Of a stretch of 64,000 bases of DNA, positions 59,724 to 64,000 are shown one piece after another; the first letter of the stretch is position 1; each line of letters begins with the position of its first letter. The notes below the pieces were generated by a model. It ran no database searches and was not told the origin of the DNA. It saw only the letters and a list, made by a program, of their open reading frames with translations. The translations under genes and the position numbers were made by a program. The DNA is taken from the NCBI GenBank assembly GCA_035293405.1, contig DATDOE010000041.1:1-64000 (forward strand). The letters run 5' to 3'. The DNA is from Gp6-AA40 sp035293405 (GTDB taxonomy: Bacteria; Acidobacteriota; Vicinamibacteria; Vicinamibacterales; UBA2999).

Positions 59724-59780
59724 TGGTGCGGAAGCGGGGATTCGAACCCCAATGGCCTTGCGGCCACTAGCTCCTGAGGC
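59724..59780 (-). tRNA. tRNA-Leu 3' fragment (probable attachment-site remnant)
   Basis: Read on the minus strand, it has the anticodon loop CTCAGGA (anticodon CAG), CTAGT, a variable arm GGCCGCAAGGCC-like stem, the T-arm GGGGTTCGAATCCCC and an acceptor end ending in CGCACCA. The 5' half (D-arm and acceptor 5' strand) is missing; the sequence beyond 59780 runs into TIR copy 2. This looks like the tRNA 3' half carried by an integrative element as its att site. It is not a functional tRNA gene. Confidence 0.75.
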
Positions 59781-59790
59781 CTGTGGGCGA

Positions 59791-60082
59791 GCGCCGCGGG
59801 CATGCCGGATTGCGGACGGCCGTTCGAAGCACGCCGACTCACGGATCCGGAAATCGTGCGAAGCGATTCATCCGCGCGTCTTCCGTCCACGCGTTCTCGT
59901 TGCGACGAAGTACGCCCTGCGTTTTTAGCCGCGTGACAGATGTAGCCTCGAGTTGGGAACTAGACGCGCGGGGATCGGCAGGGCACGAGACGGAGCGCGA
60001 TTTCCCGGCGTGCGGCTTGCGCGCCGAAGCGCAGAGCGCGAAGGCGGGAGCCGGCCGCCGCAGCCCGGCATGCCCGCGGCGC
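59791..60082 (-). mobile_element. TIR element, copy 2 (292 bp, inverted)
   Basis: Ends at 59791-59822 and 60052-60082 match the copy 1 ends with few differences. The internal order is reversed relative to copy 1 (its left inner segment, TTCG..CACGCCGACTCACGG, equals the reverse complement of the right inner segment of copy 1). It starts about 10 bp from the tRNA fragment, suggesting insertion into or next to the tRNA gene. Confidence 0.85.
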
Positions 60083-60104
60083 GATCACAGACTCACCCCG
60101 CTCC

Positions 60105-60134
60105 TTGACATGTCAGTACCAGATGCCAGATAAC
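60105..60134 (+). promoter_or_regulatory. Promoter of the methionine synthase gene
   Basis: TTGACA (60105-60110) is a perfect -35; GATAAC (60129-60134), with 18-bp spacing, is a good -10. A start near 60141 leaves a leader of only about five bases before the ATG at 60146, so translation may be leaderless. No palindrome like that of the ArsR-methyltransferase gene is present. Confidence 0.6.
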
Positions 60135-60145
60135 CGGTTCATCAC

Positions 60146-61207
60146 ATGCTCGAAGCGTCCATCGTTGGCAGCCTTCCCAAACCCTCCTGGCTCGCACAGC
60201 CCAACGTCCTCAGAGCTCCTTGGCGACTCGCCGGCCCCGAACTGCAGGAAGCGCAGGACGATGCCGTCCGCCTGGTGGTGTTGGAACAGGAGGGGGCAGG
60301 TCTGTCAGTCGTCACCGACGGCGAAGTGCGGCGGCGACATTACATCTGGGGCTTCCTTGACGGTCTGACCGGCGTCGATACCGAGCGCCTTGCGCACCGG
60401 CGCTCCCGTGGCGGCCGCTATTCAGAAACGACCGAAGTGGCACGCATCATCGGACCCGTGGAACGCACCCGTCCGGTATTCGTCGAGGCCTGTCAGTTCG
60501 CGCGGTCCGTGACCACTCGACAACTCAAGGTGACGTTGCCTGGCCCGATGACGATCGTCGACAGCGTGGCCGACGAACACTACGGCGCGGACCGGAAGAC
60601 GCTCGCGATGCGGTTCGCCCGCGTGCTCAACGCGGAAGCACGCGATCTGGCCGAGGCCGGCGCGGATGTCGTCCAGTTCGACGAGCCGTGCTTCAACATC
60701 TACCTCGACGAGGTCGAAGCCTGGGGCATCGAAGCGCTGGAGCAGTGCATGGACGGTGTCCCGGCCCGCAAGGCGGTTCACATCTGTTATGGGTACGGCA
60801 CGCCTGTCGTGCTCGCGTGGAAAACGAAGAACACCGACTGGGGGCATTACGGCGTCACGCTGCCGCTGCTGGCCAGGAGCAGCGTGGACCAGGTCTCGGT
60901 CGAGTGCGCCGCGTCCGGCGTCGATGTATCGGTGTTGCGGGAGTTGGGCGACAAGGACGTGCTGCTTGGCGCCATCAACGTCGGCACCGACGAGGTCGAA
61001 ACGCCCGAAACCGTGGCCGCTCGCCTGCGTCAAGCCCTCGCCCACGTGCCGCCCGCGCGCCTGTTTCCCTGCACCGACTGCGGACTGGTGCCGCGCACAC
61101 GGGATGCCTCTCGGGGTAAAATGCGCGCGCTGGCAGCGGGTGCGGCTATCGTTCGAGCCGAGCTTGTCGCGGCCGCGGATTGCGCAAGCACCGCGAGCCG
61201 GCACTAG
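60146..61207 (+). CDS. Core MetE-type methionine synthase (MesD-like)
   Basis: 353 aa, only the catalytic C-terminal half of MetE. Motifs: IVGSLPKPSWLAQP (N-terminus), LTLPGPMTIVDSV, DVVQFDEPCFNIY, HICYGYG (zinc ligands H and C) and FPCTDCGL (third Cys). The segment VGSLPKPSWLAQP..APWRL with GADVVQFDEP resembles the MesD group of folate-independent methionine synthases, which use a methyl donor other than methyl-folate and need a partner (MesX). MesX is not in the window. It makes methionine from homocysteine, the product of AhcY. Family group inferred from memory of motifs. Confidence 0.8.
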   Translation: MLEASIVGSLPKPSWLAQPNVLRAPWRLAGPELQEAQDDAVRLVVLEQEGAGLSVVTDGEVRRRHYIWGFLDGLTGVDTERLAHRRSRGGRYSETTEVARIIGPVERTRPVFVEACQFARSVTTRQLKVTLPGPMTIVDSVADEHYGADRKTLAMRFARVLNAEARDLAEAGADVVQFDEPCFNIYLDEVEAWGIEALEQCMDGVPARKAVHICYGYGTPVVLAWKTKNTDWGHYGVTLPLLARSSVDQVSVECAASGVDVSVLRELGDKDVLLGAINVGTDEVETPETVAARLRQALAHVPPARLFPCTDCGLVPRTRDASRGKMRALAAGAAIVRAELVAAADCASTASRH

Positions 61208-61231
61208 GTTGAGCGCCCCGTCCCAGTTTTC

Positions 61232-61261
61232 TTGACAGGACGTTGAGAACTCTGGTAAACG
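61232..61261 (+). promoter_or_regulatory. Candidate promoter for the WGDPDLQG-relative gene
   Basis: TTGACA (61232-61237) and TAAACG (61256-61261) with a TGG extension just before the -10, 18-bp spacing. The ATG is at 61355, leaving a leader of about 85 nt. Confidence 0.45.
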
Positions 61262-61354
61262 TCCGTTCGGCAACGACTTCCTAACGATATTTCACACGAG
61301 TACTCGCAGGGGAAGACCGCTTTCTATAACCCGTGAGAAGAGGAGACCTGGCAG

Positions 61355-62266
61355 ATGCGATACCGGTTCACAGGCGCGATGGTGGCGATGGCAGTAGCGG
61401 CGGCAGTCTCGCTTACCGTGATGCCGATCGCTGGACAGGCAGGCCGTGGTGCTGCACCCGCTGGAGGCGCGGCGCCCGCGCCCGCTGGCCAGGGGCGGGG
61501 CGCGGCACCGGCGCAGCCCGCCGGCCGCGGGACAGTGGCTCGGCCCGACCGCATTGCCGGGAAGCCGAACTTGAACGGCATCTGGCAGGCCGTCACGTCG
61601 GCCTACTGGAACCTCGAGGATCACTCAGCCCAGGGTCTCACGCAGTTCTGGCAGCTTGGCGCCATCGCGGCGATTCCCGCCGGTCAGAGCATTGTTGTGG
61701 GCGGCACCATCCCGTATCTTCCCGCCGGCCTGAAGAAGCGGCAGGAGAATCAGGCTGGCTGGCCGAAGTCGGATCCCGAAGCGAAGTGCTACATGCCGGG
61801 CATTCCGCGCGCGACCATCATGCCCTATCCGTTCCAGATCGTACAGGGACAGAAGGACATTCTCTTCGTCTACGAGTACGCGAGCTCGAACCGCATCGTC
61901 CACATGCTCACGCACCAGGAAGCCCCGGTCGATAGCTGGATGGGCTGGTCCGACGGCAAGTGGGACGGCGATACGCTCGTGATCGAAGTGACAGGCAACA
62001 ACGATCAGACCTGGTTCGATCGCGCCGGTAACCATCACTCGGATGCCCTGAAGGTGACCGAGCGGTACTCGCTGATGCCGGGCACGGGCAACAACGCCAT
62101 TCAGTACCAGGCGACGATGGAGGATCCGAAGACGTTTTCGCGTCCGTGGCAGATCCAGGTCCCCCTCTATCGCAAGCTGGAGCCGAACGCCCAGCTGCTG
62201 GAGTTCAAATGCGTTGAGTTCTCCGAGGAGTTGCTCTACGGCGATCTGAAGAAAAAGACCGAGTAG
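61355..62266 (+). CDS. Distant WGDPDLQG-family secreted protein
   Basis: 303 aa. Signal peptide FTGAMVAMAVAAAVSLTVM...AGQ, then a Gly/Ala/Pro linker. Instead of WGDPDLQG it has GKPNLNGIWQAV, and SDPEAKCYMPGIPR in place of DRCITRG, WMGWSDGKWDGDTLVIEVTG in place of the DSRGHWEG strand, HHSDALKVTERY, and FKCVEFSEELLY in place of YECHEGNY. So both conserved cysteines are kept but the His is not. A strong ribosome site (aggag, 61336-61340) precedes the ATG. It is followed 55 bp later by a DUF6152 gene. Confidence 0.78.
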   Translation: MRYRFTGAMVAMAVAAAVSLTVMPIAGQAGRGAAPAGGAAPAPAGQGRGAAPAQPAGRGTVARPDRIAGKPNLNGIWQAVTSAYWNLEDHSAQGLTQFWQLGAIAAIPAGQSIVVGGTIPYLPAGLKKRQENQAGWPKSDPEAKCYMPGIPRATIMPYPFQIVQGQKDILFVYEYASSNRIVHMLTHQEAPVDSWMGWSDGKWDGDTLVIEVTGNNDQTWFDRAGNHHSDALKVTERYSLMPGTGNNAIQYQATMEDPKTFSRPWQIQVPLYRKLEPNAQLLEFKCVEFSEELLYGDLKKKTE

Positions 62267-62321
62267 CCCGAAGCCGAGGTACAATCAGCACGTCCTGAAT
62301 ACCTAGTAGGAGATGAATCCG

Positions 62322-62747
62322 ATGCGAACGAAACTCTTCAGCGTTATGGCCGGTGCCGCGCTTCTGGTGTCGGTGGCTGCCGTACAGGTGGCTGCGCACC
62401 ACTCCTTTGCGGCGGAGTTTGACGCCAAGCGCCCGGTCAAGCTGCGGGGCACGGTCGTCAAGATGGAGTGGATCAACCCCCACTCGTGGATCCACATCGA
62501 CGTCAAGGATGCCGCGTCCGGCAAGGTCGAGCGGTGGATGGTCGAAGGCGGTGCGCCCAACGCGCTCCTGCGCCGCGGCTGGAACAAGAAGTCGCTCACC
62601 GAGGGTACCGAAATCCTCGTCGAGGGCTTCCAGGCCAAGGACGGGGCGAATCGCGCCAACGGCCGCGACATCACGTTTCCGGACGGCAAGAAGCTCTTCG
62701 TCGGCTCCTCGGGTACCGGCGCGCCGGACGAACGCCCCGACAAGTAA
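62322..62747 (+). CDS. DUF6152 family secreted protein
   Basis: 141 aa, signal peptide MRTKLFSVMAGAALLVSVAAVQ; mature start AAHHSFAAEFDAKRPVKLRG. WINPHSWIHIDVKD and VEGGAPNALLRRGW are characteristic of the family. It is a small beta protein, unknown in function, commonly located beside WGDPDLQG-type genes. The ribosome site aggag (62308-62312) is 9 bases from ATG 62322; an ATG at 62313 is too close. Confidence 0.85.
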   Translation: MRTKLFSVMAGAALLVSVAAVQVAAHHSFAAEFDAKRPVKLRGTVVKMEWINPHSWIHIDVKDAASGKVERWMVEGGAPNALLRRGWNKKSLTEGTEILVEGFQAKDGANRANGRDITFPDGKKLFVGSSGTGAPDERPDK

Positions 62748-62759
62748 GCTCCACATTCA

Positions 62760-62795
62760 ACTCCAAGCCTCAGGAAACTGAGGCTTGGAGTGTTC
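62760..62795 (+). terminator. Intrinsic terminator after the DUF6152 gene
   Basis: A perfect 13-bp stem (CTCCAAGCCTCAG, 62761-62773, with CTGAGGCTTGGAG, 62778-62790) around GAAA, extended by one A-T pair. The following sequence is only moderately T-rich (tgttcagttcctt). It separates the WGDPDLQG/DUF6152 pair from the actP operon. Confidence 0.7.
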
Positions 62796-62836
62796 AGTTC
62801 CTTCCCGACCGCATAGGTCAAGTATCCTTTGACCTC

Positions 62837-63112
62837 ATGCCACTCCCTTCACACTCGACCCTCGAAGCCGTATCTGCGGCGAGGTGGCGAATCGCCATTT
62901 CCCTCACCATCGCGATGATGGTGGTGTACTTCGGCTTCGTCCTGCTCGTCGCCTTCAACAAGCCGCTGCTCGGCACGATCATCGCCAGAGGCCTGAGCCT
63001 CGGCATGCTCCTCGGCGCCCTCGTGATCGTGGTCGCCTGGGCACTGATCTGGATCTACGTCCGGTGGGCCAACACCCACTACGATTCCTCCGTCAGTGGG
63101 CTTCGCCGATGA
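62837..63112 (+). CDS. DUF485 family small membrane protein
   Basis: 91 aa, two membrane helices (ISLTIAMMVVYFGFVLLVAF and LGMLLGALVIVVAWALIWIY). The signature RWxxANTHYD at the end of the second helix (RWANTHYD) is typical. DUF485 (YjcH) genes always precede actP and the product is thought to assist the symporter. Coupled to actP by ATGA. The longer upstream frame is not used. Confidence 0.9.
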   Translation: MPLPSHSTLEAVSAARWRIAISLTIAMMVVYFGFVLLVAFNKPLLGTIIARGLSLGMLLGALVIVVAWALIWIYVRWANTHYDSSVSGLRR

Positions 63113-64000
63113 CGTCTTCCCTCGGCGAGCCGAACCTGACCGCCATCGCCTTCTTCGTCCTGTTCATCGTCCTGTCGCTTGGCATCACCGTGTGGGCGTC
63201 GCGGAAGACCCGCACGGCCGATCAGTTCTACGCGGCGGGGCGCAGCGTCACGGCGCTCCAGAACGGGCTCGCGCTGGCAGGCGACTACATGAGCGCGGCG
63301 AGTTTCCTTGGCATCGCCGGCCTGGTGGCCCTCTCTGGATTCGACGGCCTCATCTATTCGATCGGCTGGCTCGTGGGCTGGCCCATCGTCATGTTTCTGA
63401 TCGCGGAGCCGCTGCGTAACCTCGGGCGGTACACGTTCGCCGACGTCGTCGCCGCTCGTCTGCGGCAGAAGCCCATACGCATCGCGGCGTCGATCGGGTC
63501 GCTGGCGGTCATCTCGTTCTATCTCATTGCGCAGATGGTCGGCGCCGGCAATTTGATCCGGCTGCTCTTCGGCCTGCCGTACGAAGCCGCGGTGGTGATC
63601 GTCGGCGTGGTGATGCTCGCGTACGTGCTCTTCGGCGGCATGATCGCGACGACGTGGGTACAAATCGTCAAGGCGGTGCTGCTGCTTGGCGGTGCGACGA
63701 TGCTGGCCGTGATGGTGCTCGCCCGGTTCGGATTCAATCCACTGACGCTCTTCGAACAGGCGTCCACAGTCTACGGCGCCGGCGTGCTCGCGCCGGGGCG
63801 CCTGGTCAGCGATCCGATCGATGCGATCTCACTTGGTCTCGCATTGATGCTGGGCACCGCCGGGTTGCCGCACATCCTGATGCGGTTCTACACCGTGCCC
63901 GACGCGAAGACCGCCAGAACCTCGGTCGGCTATGCCACGGCCTTCATCGGGTTCTTCTATCTGCTGACGTTCATCCTGGGCTTCGGCGCGATGGTCATCA
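63109..64000 (+). CDS. actP: Cation/acetate symporter ActP (5' part)
   Basis: Sodium:solute symporter family, imports acetate. About 297 residues are visible before the window ends. IAFFVLFIVLSLGITVWAS, AADQFYAAGRSVTALQNGLA-type region (TADQFYAAGRSVTALQNG), GDYMSAASFLGIAGLV and TAGLPHILMRFYTVPDAK are ActP motifs. It completes an acetate-uptake operon with the DUF485 gene and pairs with the acetyl-CoA synthetase-like gene at 54607. It is truncated by the window edge, not broken. Confidence 0.93.
   Translation, partial: MTSSLGEPNLTAIAFFVLFIVLSLGITVWASRKTRTADQFYAAGRSVTALQNGLALAGDYMSAASFLGIAGLVALSGFDGLIYSIGWLVGWPIVMFLIAEPLRNLGRYTFADVVAARLRQKPIRIAASIGSLAVISFYLIAQMVGAGNLIRLLFGLPYEAAVVIVGVVMLAYVLFGGMIATTWVQIVKAVLLLGGATMLAVMVLARFGFNPLTLFEQASTVYGAGVLAPGRLVSDPIDAISLGLALMLGTAGLPHILMRFYTVPDAKTARTSVGYATAFIGFFYLLTFILGFGAMVI

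Larger units (their letters stand above)
59673..60145. other. Gene-free region with tRNA remnant, TIR copy 2 and promoter
   Basis: 473 bp: tRNA-Leu fragment (59724-59780), TIR element copy 2 (59791-60082) and the promoter of the methionine synthase gene (60105-60134). The frames open here are non-coding; one passes over the tRNA fragment. Confidence 0.7.

Noticed and set aside
59695..59928. 77-aa protein frame (plus strand)
   Set aside because: It passes over the tRNA-Leu fragment and TIR copy 2; typical false ORF.

Overview
The window is GC-rich chromosomal DNA from a Gram-negative, aerobic, heterotrophic bacterium. Several features fit an Acidobacteriota member of the Vicinamibacteria type: Oar-like TonB receptors with a carboxypeptidase-regulatory N-domain, secreted PQQ dehydrogenases, a paralogous secreted family carrying the signature WGDPDLQG, PadR/HAAS regulation and very compact ATGA-coupled operons. 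This assignment is inferred from gene content only; there is no rRNA or other phylogenetic marker in the window.

Layout. 57-11607: core metabolism (speA, a hotdog thioesterase, thrC, pepF, an ArsR-methyltransferase fusion, ahcY, a ybdL-like aminotransferase), with one gene broken by an amber codon. 11687-18503: a flippase-like membrane protein, an RRM protein, gluQ, then an aat-clpS-clpA N-degron operon and pdxH. 18522-27590: a DUF998 protein, a 725-bp gene-free stretch with a long cruciform, an AddB/AddA-like nuclease-helicase pair and a 7Fe ferredoxin. 27622-34560: secreted and membrane proteins, a class II cytochrome c lipoprotein with two related membrane proteins, a STAS-DUF4956 fusion coupled to a PLD-family protein, and a dTMP-kinase-like pair in which one member has lost its P-loop. 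34628-45831: two TonB-dependent receptors, a metallophosphoesterase, a beta-lactamase-fold hydrolase, a periplasmic binding protein, a second cytochrome lipoprotein, and a PadR regulator coupled to a HAAS-Wzz fusion. 46055-53969: two PQQ-type dehydrogenases flanked by three members of the WGDPDLQG family, probably a periplasmic oxidation locus. 53976-57964: a nonsense-broken AlkA-type glycosylase, an acetyl-CoA-synthetase-like enzyme and a YhdH-type reductase. 57975-60082: a decayed integrative element (integrase fragment, unknown membrane gene, 3' half of a tRNA-Leu) bracketed by two inverted copies of a 291-bp terminal-inverted-repeat element. 60146-64000: a core-MetE methionine synthase, another secreted WGDPDLQG relative, a DUF6152 protein, and a DUF485-actP acetate-uptake operon that runs off the end.

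Functional links. AhcY, its ArsR-methyltransferase neighbour and the short MetE belong to the S-adenosylmethionine/homocysteine cycle. The acyl-CoA synthetase and ActP together imply acetate use. Aat, ClpS and ClpA form a complete N-degron targeting module. Two TonB receptors, PQQ enzymes and cytochrome lipoproteins point to periplasmic uptake and oxidation of organic substrates.

The most unusual content is between and inside genes: (1) heptanucleotide tandem repeats at more than ten intergenic sites, with different sequence but the same 7-bp period; (2) a REP-like palindrome family with a CTAC tail, one copy of which sits in frame inside thrC; (3) a 270-292-bp TIR element in three copies whose arms stay complementary even where sequence has diverged; (4) a 188-bp cruciform; (5) two genes split by single in-frame stop codons.
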